The notes: generated by a model not told the origin, from the sequence alone. A stretch of 44,425 bases of DNA from Gilliamella sp. Lep-s35 (GCF_009795845.1 NZ_WTEX01000020.1:1-44425); one strand, 5' to 3'; shown: positions 26,902 through 36,198, numbered from the stretch's first letter. Translations and numbers: made by a program.

Positions 26902-27720
26902 ATGGAAATGCAAAAAAAAATCTCTTTTTCTTTAGTTTTTACACAAACACGCAATTTTGTTCGTAATCGTATTACGCAATTTGCTCTTGTTAGTCTAACG
27001 CTAGCTTTATTTCATGCATTTTTTAATTCTTTCTTTGACAAACAAAATCTAGCTGAACAAATCTATGTTTCACGAAATTTAACTAACTATATTTTATTCG
27101 TGATACTGACATTACTAATTGGAATTATTTTAAAAGCAATTAGTATAGCAACAATTTCTAACCTTTATATCAACGATAAACTTAATTTAAATCTATTACT
27201 GTCTAAAGCGTTATCAAATACATTAAAAATTATTCTTTTTTATCTTATCATTGGTGCCTTTGTATTTTTAGTCTCATTTATGTTATCTATAGTGCTGATT
27301 AGTTTAAATTTGCTTTTACCTAAAGCAGTTATTTTTATATTAATTTTTTTAGTACTACTGATTCCAATCCTAATTTTAATTATCTTTTGTAACTTCTTTT
27401 TGGCTTCGCTAGTTGAACCTGGTCAAAACAATATTCTTGACTCACTTTCATCAAGCATTCAATTATCAAAAACACAGTGGCGCCCAGCTATTTTGATGGT
27501 ATTAATCTGCCTAGGATTTGTGATGGTTTTTGCTCAATTAGCAATTGCGTTTGATAATGACAATTTTATTCTTGATACGCTCTTTTCTTTCTGTAGTATC
27601 TTTTTTGATATTTTTGTTACTAGCTTTTTCTATCGTCTTTATACGCTAGCAACTAACCATACTAATTCAAATTTTCCTACAAAAGATGATCAGCAAGAAA
27701 CTGATAGTTTGATCGTTTAA
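26902..27720 (+). CDS. YciC/UPF0259-family inner-membrane protein
   Basis: A 272-residue membrane protein with about six hydrophobic segments (for example 52-75, 112-130, 138-165, 205-222 and 230-250). SLVFTQTRNFVRNRITQFALVSLTLAL at the N-terminus resembles E. coli YciC ([23 protein letters not shown]), and the closing FYRLYTLATNH resembles its LFRLYMLI end. The function of the family is unknown. AAGGAA precedes the ATG. It follows glyS on the same strand with a hairpin between, and a strong hairpin (27730-27757) comes right after it. Confidence 0.65.
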   Translation: MEMQKKISFSLVFTQTRNFVRNRITQFALVSLTLALFHAFFNSFFDKQNLAEQIYVSRNLTNYILFVILTLLIGIILKAISIATISNLYINDKLNLNLLLSKALSNTLKIILFYLIIGAFVFLVSFMLSIVLISLNLLLPKAVIFILIFLVLLIPILILIIFCNFFLASLVEPGQNNILDSLSSSIQLSKTQWRPAILMVLICLGFVMVFAQLAIAFDNDNFILDTLFSFCSIFFDIFVTSFFYRLYTLATNHTNSNFPTKDDQQETDSLIV

Positions 27721-27729
27721 TTATTATTC

Positions 27730-27757
27730 CCCCTCACCAATTTTGATTGGTGAGGGG
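27730..27757 (+). terminator. Strong 12-bp hairpin after the yciC-like gene
   Basis: CCCCTCACCAAT (27730-27741) pairs perfectly with ATTGGTGAGGGG (27746-27757) around a 4-base loop. It is by far the most GC-rich stem nearby and starts nine bases after the stop. The T-run after it is poor, but the stem strength and position suit a terminator. Confidence 0.65.
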
Positions 27758-27825
27758 AACTAACTTGCTATATTCATTCGCTGTGTATTATATTTGTTCC
27801 AATAAAAACTACTTGGATAACAATT

Positions 27826-28311
27826 ATGACGCCGGCAATTAATTTACTTAAAAAATTAAAAATCAAATTTAATATCCATCAATATAAGCACGATCCAAAC
27901 CAAACCCACTATGGGCAAGAAGCTGTCGATAAGCTTGATCCAAGCTTAAATATTACTGCAGCTCAAGTTTTTAAAACGTTAGTTGTATGTTTGAACGGTA
28001 ACTCTAAAACTCTAGCTGTTTGTGTGTTACCCGTTGATGGTTATTTAGATCTTAAAAGTGTGGCAAAAGCATTAAACTGCAAAAAGGCAGATTTGGCAGA
28101 ACCTAATTTAGCACAAAAAGTAACCGGATATTTAATTGGGGGAATTAGCCCTTTAGGCCAAAAACAAACGCTCCCAACACTTATAGATTTAAGTGCTATT
28201 CAGTACAACACTATGTTTGTATCTGGTGGCAAAAGAGGCCTAGAAATTGAAATATCACCTCACGATTTAACTAGCATATTACAAGCCAAATTAATAGAAA
28301 TAACGACTTAA
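27826..28311 (+). CDS. ybaK: Cys-tRNA(Pro)/Cys-tRNA(Cys) deacylase YbaK
   Basis: A 161-residue editing hydrolase that removes cysteine mis-charged on tRNA-Pro, working in trans beside prolyl-tRNA synthetase. It matches E. coli YbaK throughout: [27 protein letters not shown] with the conserved Lys, [16 protein letters not shown], and [14 protein letters not shown] (the catalytic GXXXP-type loop), with [12 protein letters not shown] near the end. It appears to be a single-gene unit between the yciC hairpin and the convergent hupA terminator. Confidence 0.93.
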   Translation: MTPAINLLKKLKIKFNIHQYKHDPNQTHYGQEAVDKLDPSLNITAAQVFKTLVVCLNGNSKTLAVCVLPVDGYLDLKSVAKALNCKKADLAEPNLAQKVTGYLIGGISPLGQKQTLPTLIDLSAIQYNTMFVSGGKRGLEIEISPHDLTSILQAKLIEITT

Positions 28312-28415
28312 CATGGTTAATGGCAATCAAGTTTGAATATAGCCAATGAGTTAGAAAATCAATATGGTAACTAGGTAGGTATCTATTTTTTTATAACACC
28401 TTTTATTTTAGTACA

Positions 28416-28446
28416 ATAAAAAAGGCATAAGACGCCGCCTTATGCC
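28416..28446 (-). terminator. Rho-independent terminator of hupA
   Basis: On the minus strand GGCATAAG (28439-28446) pairs with CTTATGCC (28424-28431) around a 7-base GC-rich loop and is followed directly by TTTTTT (28418-28423) and ATT. This is a textbook terminator about 45 bases after the hupA stop. It also faces the end of ybaK. Confidence 0.85.
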
Positions 28447-28489
28447 CTTAAGTGTTCCATCAAAAATCATCGACAGAAAGAAACACAAT

Positions 28490-28762
28490 TTATTTGATTG
28501 CTTCTTTTAAACTTTTACCAGATACGAATGCTGGTACTTTGCTTGCTGCAATTTTAATTTCTTTACCGGTTTTTGGATTACGGCCAGTACGTGCTTTACG
28601 CTCATTAACTTTGAATGTACCAAAACCAACTAATTGAACTGGTTCACCAGCTTTTAATGATTCAGTAATAGCTGCTAATGTAGCTTCCAACGCTGTTTTA
28701 GCAGCTACTTTAGTAATATCAGCTTTGCTAGCAATAGCGTCGACAAGTTCTGTTTTATTCAT
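28490..28762 (-). CDS. hupA: DNA-binding protein HU-alpha
   Basis: A 90-residue histone-like protein: [18 protein letters not shown] at the start, [20 protein letters not shown] (the DNA-binding arm with the conserved Arg-Asn-Pro tip), and a closing [31 protein letters not shown] is closer to E. coli HupA than HupB, and the hemE-yjaG-hupA order is the hupA locus. It bends and wraps DNA as a dimer. AGGA precedes the ATG. Confidence 0.95.
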   Translation of the reverse strand: MNKTELVDAIASKADITKVAAKTALEATLAAITESLKAGEPVQLVGFGTFKVNERKARTGRNPKTGKEIKIAASKVPAFVSGKSLKEAIK

Positions 28763-28809
28763 GGGGGATATCCTTACATGTTATTTTATTGTTAAAGTTA
28801 ACATTATAA

Positions 28810-28838
28810 ACGGAGCTAAACTTAACATTTAGCACCGT
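28810..28838 (-). promoter_or_regulatory. Inverted repeat in the hupA promoter/leader
   Basis: ACGGAGCTAAA (28810-28820) is mirrored by TTTAGCACCGT (28828-28838) with one mismatch and a 7-base centre. A minus-strand -10-like TATAAT lies at 28802-28807, so the repeat would lie in the -10/-35 spacer and could be an operator. A smaller repeat TACATT/AATGTA (28860-28878) lies further upstream. Confidence 0.4.
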
Positions 28839-28943
28839 TACTGTAAACGTTATTTAGATTACATTACTGTTAAATGTAGTCTATATTTGCCTAATATTAA
28901 AGAAAAATTTAATAAAAAATAAAAAAATTATACTTTAAGTCGC

Positions 28944-29537
28944 TTAATCGCCTAAAAAAACACCAATATTACTTGTTTTCGTTACTCGAATTTCATCTTT
29001 TAAACTTTTTATTAATTCATTTTGTTCGTTGTTTTTATCACGCAATAAGCGAAACAATTCCCACTGTAAATCAAATTCATCAATTACACTAGGTAAAACT
29101 TGTTGTTCATTTTCGGTTAGTGAAACATTATTTTTGGTCATTTCAAATTCAGCAACTGTGGTGGCTGATATACTACTTACTTTAGCGCTATGTTCGGCAA
29201 TTTCGCCACTTAAATAGGAGTGTAAAATTTCGCTAAGCGCGTGACATGCATCAATAGCAGGGTAAACCATATAAGGGCTATCGTTAGTTACCGTGGGAAT
29301 AATCGCTTCTAATTTTTCAAGCTGTAAATCAAAATTGATTTTAGCATCTTCAACCAATAATGATTCCCAAACTAAGTCCAGTATTTTTTTATAGCTTTTA
29401 GGCGCTTCATCATTTTGTTGCTGCTGGCAATAAAACACAAAATTAGGGTACATTCGTTCACATAGGCAAGCCATAAATAAACGTTGTTGCCATTGTGGTA
29501 ATTTTTCTATTCTTAATTGAATGGGATTTTTAATCAT
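28944..29537 (-). CDS. yjaG: DUF416 family protein YjaG
   Basis: A 197-residue cytoplasmic protein matching E. coli YjaG along its length: [80 protein letters not shown] and a closing SNIGVFLGD. The family (DUF416) has no known function. The ATG at 29537 is chosen because it lines up with E. coli; it overlaps the hemE stop by 8 bases. It sits between hemE and hupA as in E. coli, but nfi (endonuclease V) is missing between hemE and yjaG. Confidence 0.9.
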   Translation of the reverse strand: MIKNPIQLRIEKLPQWQQRLFMACLCERMYPNFVFYCQQQQNDEAPKSYKKILDLVWESLLVEDAKINFDLQLEKLEAIIPTVTNDSPYMVYPAIDACHALSEILHSYLSGEIAEHSAKVSSISATTVAEFEMTKNNVSLTENEQQVLPSVIDEFDLQWELFRLLRDKNNEQNELIKSLKDEIRVTKTSNIGVFLGD

Positions 29538-30603
29538 GATGAAACCTTTTTGACTGCTGATGTACTGCTTCAATTAAATATTGCACATGTTCAACAGGAA
29601 TGTCTTGATGAATACCGTGACCTAGATTAAAGATATGACCATTATAAGTACCAAATTCATTCAGAACACTCGCTACATTAGATTCTATTGTTAGTTTGTC
29701 GGCATATAAAACCGATGGATCTAAGTTGCCTTGTAAGGCAATGTGCCCTTTTTGGGCAATGGTACTTAAATTAACTGTCCAATCAAGGCCAATAGCATCG
29801 CACCCGGTATTGACAATGCTATCTAACCATACTCCCCCGCCTTTTGTAAAAAAGGTAACAGGCACATATGAAGTAATATCTTGAGTTTTGTGACCACGTT
29901 TTAATTTTGATAAGATTAATTGCATATAATACAGTGAAAACGTTTGATAACTTTGATGGCTTAATACGCCACCCCAAGTATCAAAAATCATAATAGATTG
30001 TGCCCCTGCTTCGATTTGGGCATTTAAGTACAATGCCACACTGTCTGCGAGCTTTTCCAGTAATCTATGTAACGCTTTGGGGTTGCTATAGAGCATTTTT
30101 TTTATTTTCGTAAATGCTTTGCTACTTCCCCCTTCGATCATGTAGGTAGCTAATGTCCATGGGCTGCCTGAAAATCCAATTAATGGCACTTTGCCATTGA
30201 GTTCTTTTTTGGTTAAACGAATTGCATCCATCACATAACTGAGTGATTGCTCAGGATCGGGAATCGGTAATTGCTCAATATCAGACATGCAAGTGATAGA
30301 TTGGATAAACTTAGGACCTTCACCCGCTTGGAAATGTAAACCAAGCCCCATAGCATCAGGAATGGTTAAAATATCCGAAAAAATAATAGCCGCATCAAGT
30401 TCATATCGCTCTATAGGTTGTAAGGTTGCTTCACAAGCTAGTTCAGGCGTTTGACATAATGTCATAAAATCGCCTGCTTTGGCTCTTAATTGGCGATATT
30501 CTGGCAAGTAACGACCAGCTTGGCGCATCATCCAAATTGGTGTGTAATCAACAGACAGGCACTGCAAAGCGCGTAAATAACGATCATTTTTTAATTGACT
30601 CAT
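29530..30603 (-). CDS. hemE: Uroporphyrinogen decarboxylase
   Basis: A 357-residue enzyme (E. coli 354) that converts uroporphyrinogen III to coproporphyrinogen III in haem synthesis. The signature [16 protein letters not shown] (about 22-37) carries the substrate-binding arginines, [17 protein letters not shown] holds the catalytic Asp, and [16 protein letters not shown] and FNLGHGI are also present. It is first in a hemE-yjaG pair, with hupA further down. Haem made here would be needed by the cytochrome subunit FdoI in the same window. Confidence 0.97.
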   Translation of the reverse strand: MSQLKNDRYLRALQCLSVDYTPIWMMRQAGRYLPEYRQLRAKAGDFMTLCQTPELACEATLQPIERYELDAAIIFSDILTIPDAMGLGLHFQAGEGPKFIQSITCMSDIEQLPIPDPEQSLSYVMDAIRLTKKELNGKVPLIGFSGSPWTLATYMIEGGSSKAFTKIKKMLYSNPKALHRLLEKLADSVALYLNAQIEAGAQSIMIFDTWGGVLSHQSYQTFSLYYMQLILSKLKRGHKTQDITSYVPVTFFTKGGGVWLDSIVNTGCDAIGLDWTVNLSTIAQKGHIALQGNLDPSVLYADKLTIESNVASVLNEFGTYNGHIFNLGHGIHQDIPVEHVQYLIEAVHQQSKRFHHD

Positions 30604-30630
30604 ATTTTCAGCCTTTAAATATAGACTTTA

Positions 30631-30674
30631 TTTTGTTAAAAAGTTTCAGGAAAGTATGTATTTGAGTATAAAAA
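30631..30674 (+). repeat. Dispersed ~45-bp repeat, copy 2
   Basis: Reads TTTTGTTAAAAAGTTTCAGG, a short AT-rich middle, then TTTGAGTATAAAAAT. It ends 16 bases before the stop codon of argP (minus strand) and lies about 30 bases upstream of the hemE start. Its orientation relative to the neighbouring minus-strand stop is the same as in copies 1 and 3. Confidence 0.75.
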
Positions 30675-30690
30675 TCACTTAATTTATCTA

Positions 30691-31602
30691 TTATTTGTGT
30701 CTTAAAGACTGAGGCAGTGATAATGCATGTTGCGCATAACGAATCAAAGTCTCAGAAATATTTTGCATTACTCTACTTTCTGGTGCAAAACGGTGCCAAT
30801 AGAGCATTCGTCTTTGATATAAGCCTTCGGTTAAATTAATTAATTCACCTCTTTTTAACTCTTGTTCAACCTGTAATTTAGGTATCATACAGCAAGCAGA
30901 ACCTTGTTTAGCCAGTTGTACAAAAGCTTCAGAAGAGCTGACAATATGGCAAATGACACTGCCAGGGGTAAGGTCGAAGTTTTCTTGCAAAAAGGCTTGA
31001 TGCATATCATCTAAATGATCAAATGCAACCGCTGGAGCGTTTAATAATGAGTCTTGATTGACACCATTTGGAAAGTAGGTTTTAGCAAAATCAGGCGAAG
31101 CCACAAAAATATAGTCTAAAGCACCTAATAAATCGGACAGGCAACCAGGTAACGGGTTAGCTTGAATACTAATTGCACCAACTACAGTTCCTAAACGCAA
31201 TAATTCTAAAGTATGTTCTTCATCTTTAACTTGAATATCAAAACGTAAGATATTTTTATTTAAAACGGGTTTTAATGCGGGTAAAAACCAAGTTGCTAAA
31301 GAATCTGCATTAATTGCAATAGATAACGACAATGGTGTGGCATTTTGATCGTTATCACCTAACCACTGCTGTTCTAATAGCTCAACTTGATGTAATAAAC
31401 CAAGTAAATGCTTACCTTGTTTAGTTGCTTTCGGAGGTATGGTTCTTACCAACAATTGCTGACCAAAAAAGCTTTCTAATTGCTTAATGCGCTGAGATAC
31501 TGCAGGCTGTGTAATACACAGTTTTTCTGCGGCTCGTTCAAATCCTCGCTCTTTTATCACTGCATCTAACGCTTGTAATGCTCTATAATCTGGACGCTTC
31601 AT
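30691..31602 (-). CDS. argP: LysR-family regulator ArgP (IciA)
   Basis: A 303-residue LysR regulator matching E. coli Arg[44 protein letters not shown] is the winged helix-turn-helix, and [20 protein letters not shown]-like [48 protein letters not shown] and [11 protein letters not shown] form the ligand domain. ArgP responds to lysine and arginine, and controls argO, dapB and others. The ATG at 31602 matches the E. coli start; a longer frame to 31680 has no support. It is divergent from rpiA, as in E. coli. Two perfect palindromes lie just upstream. Confidence 0.93.
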   Translation of the reverse strand: MKRPDYRALQALDAVIKERGFERAAEKLCITQPAVSQRIKQLESFFGQQLLVRTIPPKATKQGKHLLGLLHQVELLEQQWLGDNDQNATPLSLSIAINADSLATWFLPALKPVLNKNILRFDIQVKDEEHTLELLRLGTVVGAISIQANPLPGCLSDLLGALDYIFVASPDFAKTYFPNGVNQDSLLNAPAVAFDHLDDMHQAFLQENFDLTPGSVICHIVSSSEAFVQLAKQGSACCMIPKLQVEQELKRGELINLTEGLYQRRMLYWHRFAPESRVMQNISETLIRYAQHALSLPQSLRHK

Positions 31603-31630
31603 AATCTCTTTACTAATGATTTGATTATTA

Positions 31631-31695
31631 CTTGAATATTCAAGCAAATTTGATATCGCAATAAGTTTTAAATATATCAAAAAGTTGATATATTT
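31631..31695. promoter_or_regulatory. Two perfect palindromes in the argP/rpiA intergenic region
   Basis: CTTGAATATTCAAG (31631-31644) is a 14-bp perfect palindrome 29 bases before the argP ATG. AAATATATCAA (31670-31680) and TTGATATATTT (31685-31695) form an 11-bp perfect inverted repeat with a 4-base centre. Both are operator-like. The second resembles two FNR half-sites turned outward but is not an FNR box. ArgP autoregulation is one possibility. Confidence 0.5.
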
Positions 31696-31808
31696 TCTTA
31701 AAATCCTGATGATTTTTACTTTCTAATTGGGTACTATGCCATATATTTAATAATTTTTCTTTCAAAATTTTATTTTTTAGAAAATTATCCTCAAATTAGG
31801 ACGCTACC

Positions 31809-32474
31809 ATGACTCAAGACGAACTAAAAAAGGCCGTAGGTTGGTCAGCATTAAAATTTATCAAACCTGATTCTTATGTTGGTGTAGGAACGGGCTCAAC
31901 GGCATCTCATTTTATTGATGCATTAGCAACAATTAAAGATCAGATCAAAGGTACTGTTTCAAGCTCAGAAGCATCAACACAAAAATTAAAAAGCTATGGT
32001 ATTACTGTATTAGATTGTAATGAAGTCGATTGCTTAGATGTTTATGTCGATGGTGCTGATGAAATAAATCATCATTTACAAATGATTAAAGGCGGTGGTG
32101 CAGCTTTAACGCGCGAAAAAATTGTTTCTGCCATTGCTAAGCAATTCGTTTGTATTGTTGATGAATCAAAAGTTGTTGATGTTTTAGGTTCGTTTCCATT
32201 ACCTGTTGAAGTGATCCCTATGGCGCGATCTTATGTCGCTCGCGAATTATTTAAATTGGGAGGCAAACCAATATATCGTCAAGGTGTCATTACTGATAAT
32301 GGTAATAGTATTTTGGATGTTCATGATCTTGTCATTTCAAATCCAATAGAGTTAGAAAATCGAATTAATAGCATTGCCGGGGTGGTTACTGTTGGCCTAT
32401 TTGCTAATAAAGGGGCGGATATTGCTCTAGTTGGCTGTAGCTCTGGTGTAAAAGAGCTGAAATTAGCTAATTAG
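31809..32474 (+). CDS. rpiA: Ribose-5-phosphate isomerase A
   Basis: A 221-residue enzyme (E. coli 219) interconverting ribose 5-phosphate and ribulose 5-phosphate. Motifs: [16 protein letters not shown] (phosphate loop), [22 protein letters not shown] (catalytic Asp residues), [14 protein letters not shown] (catalytic Glu), and a closing [21 protein letters not shown] precedes the ATG. It is divergent from argP and 71 bases ahead of serA, the same order as in E. coli except that serA here is on the same strand and downstream. Confidence 0.97.
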   Translation: MTQDELKKAVGWSALKFIKPDSYVGVGTGSTASHFIDALATIKDQIKGTVSSSEASTQKLKSYGITVLDCNEVDCLDVYVDGADEINHHLQMIKGGGAALTREKIVSAIAKQFVCIVDESKVVDVLGSFPLPVEVIPMARSYVARELFKLGGKPIYRQGVITDNGNSILDVHDLVISNPIELENRINSIAGVVTVGLFANKGADIALVGCSSGVKELKLAN

Positions 32475-32545
32475 AATCAACTTATCATGTTGTATAACAA
32501 TAAGTATCCATTCGAATTTTGAAAAAAAAGGAAAGAGAGGAAATA

Positions 32546-33787
32546 ATGGTTGTTCAGACTTTAACCAAAGATGAAAACAAGTTTTTGTTACTTGAAGGTG
32601 TTCATCCTAGTGCAATAGATGTATTAAAATCCGCTGGTTTTACGAATATTGAATATCAAAAAAGTGCACTATCGTCCGAAGAACTAAAACAAGCCTTAAA
32701 AGATGTCCGCTTTATTGGTATCCGCTCAAGAACGCAATTAACCAAAGAGATCATCGACTCAGCACCAAAGCTTGCTGGCATTGGTTGTTTTTGTATTGGT
32801 ACGAATCAAGTCGATCTTGATGCTGCCACTGTAAAAGGTATTCCTGTATTTAATGCGCCATTTTCAAACACTCGATCAGTTGCTGAACTTGTTTTGGCTG
32901 AAGCTATTTTGCTATTGCGCCGAGTACCCGAAGCAAATGCTAAAGCACACCAAGGAAAATGGAATAAGATTGCCACTGGTTCGCACGAGGCTCGTGGTAA
33001 AAATTTAGGTATCATTGGTTATGGGCATATTGGTAGTCAATTAAGTATTTTGGCCGAATCATTAGGGATGAATGTCTATTTTTACGATATCGAAACAAAA
33101 TTGCCTTTAGGTAATGCTAAACAAATTTCAACAATGGAAGAATTACTTGCTATAAGCGATATTGTCTCTATGCATGTACCAGAAAACGCAACTACTATCA
33201 AAATGATCAGCGATAAAGAAATTGATGCGATGAAATCAGGCGCAATTTTAATTAATGCTTCGCGTGGTAAAGTTATCGATCTTGATGCATTAACCAAAGC
33301 ATTAAATGCCAATAAACTTAGTGGTGCAGCTATTGATGTTTTTCCAACTGAACCGGCTAGTAATAACGATCCATTTGAATCACCATTGTGTCAATTTGAT
33401 AACGTAATTATTACCCCACACATTGGTGGGTCTACTAGCGAAGCTCAAGAAAATATTGGTATTGAAGTTGCCACAAAACTAGCTAAATATTCGGATACTG
33501 GCGCAACGCTGTCAGCCGTTAACTTTCCTGAGGCTTCTTTACCTATTCCCGCTAAAGGCTCAAGCCGTTTTATTAATATCCATCATAATCAACCTGGTGT
33601 TTTAACAGCAATTAATACGCTATTTGCCGAGCAAGGGTTAAATATTTCAGCACAGTATTTGCAAACCGATGCCAAAATTGGTTATGTTGTGATTGATATT
33701 GATAGGGTTGATCAAAATAAAGCCGAAGAATTGCTTGCAAAATTAAAATGTGTACCGGGCACGATTCGAGCAAGATTGCTGTTTTAA
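32546..33787 (+). CDS. serA: D-3-phosphoglycerate dehydrogenase
   Basis: A 413-residue enzyme (E. coli 410) for the first step of serine synthesis, oxidising 3-phosphoglycerate with NAD. The substrate domain has IGIRSRTQLT and IGCFCIGTNQVDLDAA. The NAD domain has LGIIGYGHIGSQL (GxGxxG) and INASRGKVID, with catalytic His in ITPHIGGST. A C-terminal ACT domain (HHNQPGVLTAINTLFAEQGLNISAQYLQT) would give serine feedback. The ATG at 32546 has GAGG six bases upstream and matches E. coli; an in-frame TTG at 32519 does not. A hairpin follows the stop. Confidence 0.97.
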   Translation: MVVQTLTKDENKFLLLEGVHPSAIDVLKSAGFTNIEYQKSALSSEELKQALKDVRFIGIRSRTQLTKEIIDSAPKLAGIGCFCIGTNQVDLDAATVKGIPVFNAPFSNTRSVAELVLAEAILLLRRVPEANAKAHQGKWNKIATGSHEARGKNLGIIGYGHIGSQLSILAESLGMNVYFYDIETKLPLGNAKQISTMEELLAISDIVSMHVPENATTIKMISDKEIDAMKSGAILINASRGKVIDLDALTKALNANKLSGAAIDVFPTEPASNNDPFESPLCQFDNVIITPHIGGSTSEAQENIGIEVATKLAKYSDTGATLSAVNFPEASLPIPAKGSSRFINIHHNQPGVLTAINTLFAEQGLNISAQYLQTDAKIGYVVIDIDRVDQNKAEELLAKLKCVPGTIRARLLF

Positions 33788-33803
33788 TTTACATCGGTTA
33801 AAT

Positions 33804-33828
33804 GCCACTAATCTTTTTGATAAGTGGC
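33804..33828 (+). terminator. Hairpin terminator after serA
   Basis: GCCACT (33804-33809) pairs with AGTGGC (33823-33828). Inside, ATC/GAT add three more pairs after an A/A mismatch, with a T-rich loop. A TTATTTTAAT stretch follows within about 10 bases. It begins 17 bases after the serA stop. Confidence 0.55.
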
Positions 33829-33884
33829 TAATCACTATTATTTTAATGGGCTAGTAGTTGGAGCGAATCTAATATAGTTTGATT

Positions 33885-34040
33885 TTAAGGACTTATCCAT
33901 GCAGTTATTTCCTCATTGCGATAATTTCTAAGTCTCCATTTGATAACGTTTTGGGCAGTTAATAACATAAACTTATCACTCTGTTGTAAGCTGCTTTTTG
34001 TTGCAAAATATTTCTTTCTTTTTATTAATGAAGTACATAT
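33885..34040 (-). pseudogene. Possible gene remnant between serA and srlR
   Basis: This frame stays open for 51 codons between a TAA at 34041 and a TAA at 33885. It reads ...RKKYFATKSSLQQSDKF, then MLLTAQNVIKWRLRNYRNE and EITAWISP. The composition (W, R, Q-rich, basic) looks protein-like and not like spacer, but it has no good start or Shine-Dalgarno and no family I recognise. It could be a transposase scrap or chance. Nothing else was seen in the 290-bp gap apart from the serA hairpin. Confidence 0.25.
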
Positions 34041-34079
34041 TTAATGAAATACATCAAAAATCTACTTTATTTACGCTAA

Positions 34080-34859
34080 TTATATTCCGTTAGTTTTTAC
34101 TTTAATAACATTAATTCCTTTTTGGGTTAATGCATCATAATATTTATTATCTAAATTATCATCAGTAATAATCGTATCAACAGCACTTAAATCGCACACA
34201 ACATTTGGGCTACGGCGACCAAATTTTGAAGAGTCTGCTAATAAAATTAATTTCGCAGCAGCTTTACTCATAGCTACACTACCATGATAACTTTCGTTAA
34301 AAGTGGTCACTCCACCGACTAGATCCACCCCATCGGCTCCCATAAATAACTTATCAAACGTATAAGATTCAAACGCTGCAATAGCTAAAGCATTATTACT
34401 ATGGAAAGAGGCTGATTTTCGACGAAATGTGCCACCAGTTAAAATAATGGTTTGATCATTATCATTTGCTACTAGCTCATTAACCATGTGTAAACTATTG
34501 GTCATAATTGTTAAGTTATTAAACCTTGCTAACATAGGGATCATCTGCGCAACCGTGCTTCCTGCATCAAAAATGATAGAATCTCCCTCGTGAATTAGTT
34601 TAGCTGCTTCTTCTGCGATGGCTTTTTTTTGTGCCGTATTAATATAGGTTTTATGATCAATGGCTCTATCTCCAACCTCACGGTTGAGCATAGCACCACC
34701 ATATGTGCGTAAAACTAAACCACTTTCATGCAATTGGGTTAGATCTTTACGAATTGTTGTGCCTGTTGTTTTAAAATGCTCTGCTAATGCGTCAACACTA
34801 ATTTGCCCGTTTTTTTGCAGATAATCCAAAATCGCTGTTTGTCGTTGTTTCACTTTCAT
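34080..34859 (-). CDS. srlR: Glucitol operon repressor SrlR (DeoR family)
   Basis: A 259-residue DeoR-family repressor (E. coli 257). The N-terminal helix-turn-helix is [18 protein letters not shown]...[29 protein letters not shown]. The sugar-phosphate-binding isomerase-like domain has [36 protein letters not shown] and [17 protein letters not shown]. The ATG at 34859 matches E. coli and has GGTGG eight bases upstream. It is last in the sorbitol operon; gutQ, which follows in E. coli, is absent. It probably represses the srlA promoter region at 38.2-38.4 kb. Confidence 0.93.
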   Translation of the reverse strand: MKVKQRQTAILDYLQKNGQISVDALAEHFKTTGTTIRKDLTQLHESGLVLRTYGGAMLNREVGDRAIDHKTYINTAQKKAIAEEAAKLIHEGDSIIFDAGSTVAQMIPMLARFNNLTIMTNSLHMVNELVANDNDQTIILTGGTFRRKSASFHSNNALAIAAFESYTFDKLFMGADGVDLVGGVTTFNESYHGSVAMSKAAAKLILLADSSKFGRRSPNVVCDLSAVDTIITDDNLDNKYYDALTQKGINVIKVKTNGI

Positions 34860-34959
34860 TATTAGAACCACCATGATTATTGATACGCATAATAAACTAT
34901 CTTGCTTTAAAATATATTATTTCATAATGAAAGGGAATATTTTTCAAAATAAAAGTTTG

Positions 34960-35325
34960 CTAGTTATTATTTTTTGCAGATAATGCCACAATCAATGCGC
35001 TTTGGCAGGCAGAATCATTCGGGAAAATATTTTCAGGAATAATATTAGCAACCGATAATCCATGCAGTTGAGTAATTGGCTTTGGTAACGCAAAAACAGT
35101 AATACCTTTCATTAATACAGAATCAATAACTACTTGATGTTCATCTAATGAAATTGCAATTAATACTCTTGGCTTAAATCGTGTTGTTTCATTACGACCA
35201 ATCCCCAGATAAGTTCCTCGTTTCATTGCTAAAAAGGCTCGATTAAAACGACGAATTTGAAGCCAACTAAAAATAATTTGAATGCACCAAGCAATTAGAG
35301 CAATAGCTATTAGAGTGGTCGTCAT
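34960..35325 (-). CDS. gutM: Glucitol operon activator GutM (SrlM)
   Basis: A 121-residue protein (E. coli 119) with one N-terminal hydrophobic segment (TTLIAIALIAWCIQIIFSW), then RRFNRAFLAMKRGTYLGIGRN, FKPRVLIAISLD and VLMKGITVFALPKPI, all as in E. coli GutM. It is an activator of the glucitol operon whose mechanism is unclear; the membrane-like N-terminus does not suggest a DNA-binding protein. It lies 100 bases before srlR and is separated from srlD by a strong hairpin. Confidence 0.9.
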   Translation of the reverse strand: MTTTLIAIALIAWCIQIIFSWLQIRRFNRAFLAMKRGTYLGIGRNETTRFKPRVLIAISLDEHQVVIDSVLMKGITVFALPKPITQLHGLSVANIIPENIFPNDSACQSALIVALSAKNNN

Positions 35326-35356
35326 ATGTGTGATTTTCCAGTTAGTTTAAGTTAGA

Positions 35357-35397
35357 AGCAAAAAGTGCGATAAATTTTAAATTAATTTTCGCACTTT
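35357..35397 (-). terminator. Intra-operon terminator between srlD and gutM
   Basis: On the minus strand AAAGTGCGA (35389-35397) pairs with TCGCACTTT (35362-35370), with further A/T pairs inside, followed by TTTTTGC. It begins eight bases after the srlD stop and 37 bases before the gutM start. It looks like a real Rho-independent terminator inside the operon, so regulators gutM and srlR may be made only by read-through or from a promoter downstream. Confidence 0.65.
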
Positions 35398-35404
35398 GTT
35401 TTAA

Positions 35405-36184
35405 CTAGAACATTACTTGTCCGCCTGTAATGTTAATTGATTGCCCTGTGCAATAAGAAGCTTTATCACTTGCATAAAATAACAATAAATTAAGCACATC
35501 TTGATAATCACAACCTCGTTTTAGTGGCACTTTATCAATATAGACCTGTTCAACTTGGCTTTCAGGAATACCTAGTTTTTTGGCATATTGAGGTAATAAT
35601 GATTGGAACATAGGCGATTTAAGCAAATTACCAAGCATTAAAGAGTTAACAGTAATACCATATTCAGCAAGATCTAAAGCTAAAGATTGCGTTAATCCAA
35701 CCCCACCAAATTTGGCAGCACTATATCCCGAATTATGTTTGCTACCAACTTTCCCTGATTTTGAATTAATTTGAATAATTCGACCTTGAATATTGTATTT
35801 AATCATTAGCTTAGAAAACTCGCGCGCACATAAAAAATAACCTGTTAGATTAACATTGATGGATAATTCAAAATCACTCAATGTAAAATCGGTAATAGGT
35901 GATGCTTTTGCAACACCGGCACTATACACCATTAAATCAACACGTTTAAATACACTATCAACATCTTGAGCTAATTGCATCACGCTTTCTTCGTTTGTAG
36001 CATCAACACCAAAACCTTTGGCTGTGCCAACGCCATGTTTTTGATTAATTGCTTCTGCGACTTTATTGGCATTGTCAATATTTAAATCAGCAACAACAAC
36101 ATGATATCCTGCATCAGCAATACCATTGCATAAAAATTCGCCTAGAGTTTGTCCCCCACCAATAATGACTGCGACTTGTTTCAT
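35405..36184 (-). CDS. srlD: Sorbitol-6-phosphate 2-dehydrogenase SrlD
   Basis: A 259-residue short-chain dehydrogenase, the same length as E. coli SrlD, that oxidises sorbitol 6-phosphate to fructose 6-phosphate with NAD. Motifs: QVAVIIGGGQTLGEFL (dinucleotide loop), VDLMVYSAGVAKA, INSKSGKVGSKHNSGYSAAKFGG (catalytic Ser and YxxxK), and LKRGCDYQDVLNLLLFYASDKASYCTGQSINITGGQ. The ATG at 36184 fits E. coli, with GAGGA eight bases upstream. It lies 14 bases after srlB. Confidence 0.96.
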   Translation of the reverse strand: MKQVAVIIGGGQTLGEFLCNGIADAGYHVVVADLNIDNANKVAEAINQKHGVGTAKGFGVDATNEESVMQLAQDVDSVFKRVDLMVYSAGVAKASPITDFTLSDFELSINVNLTGYFLCAREFSKLMIKYNIQGRIIQINSKSGKVGSKHNSGYSAAKFGGVGLTQSLALDLAEYGITVNSLMLGNLLKSPMFQSLLPQYAKKLGIPESQVEQVYIDKVPLKRGCDYQDVLNLLLFYASDKASYCTGQSINITGGQVMF

Positions 36185-36198
36185 TTTTAGATTCCTCA

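Noticed and set aside
32519-32545. N-terminal extension of serA from a TTG start
   Set aside because: The ATG at 32546 has a good Shine-Dalgarno (GAGG) at proper spacing and agrees with E. coli SerA; the extension is itself the A/G-rich ribosome-binding region.
35362-35397. Pasteurellaceae-type DNA uptake sequence (AAGTGCGGT) forming the srlD/gutM terminator
   Set aside because: The arms are AAAGTGCGA, not the full motif. By eye only about seven AAGTGCG or reverse occurrences were found in the window, mostly inside coding sequence, far below the density of real uptake signals.
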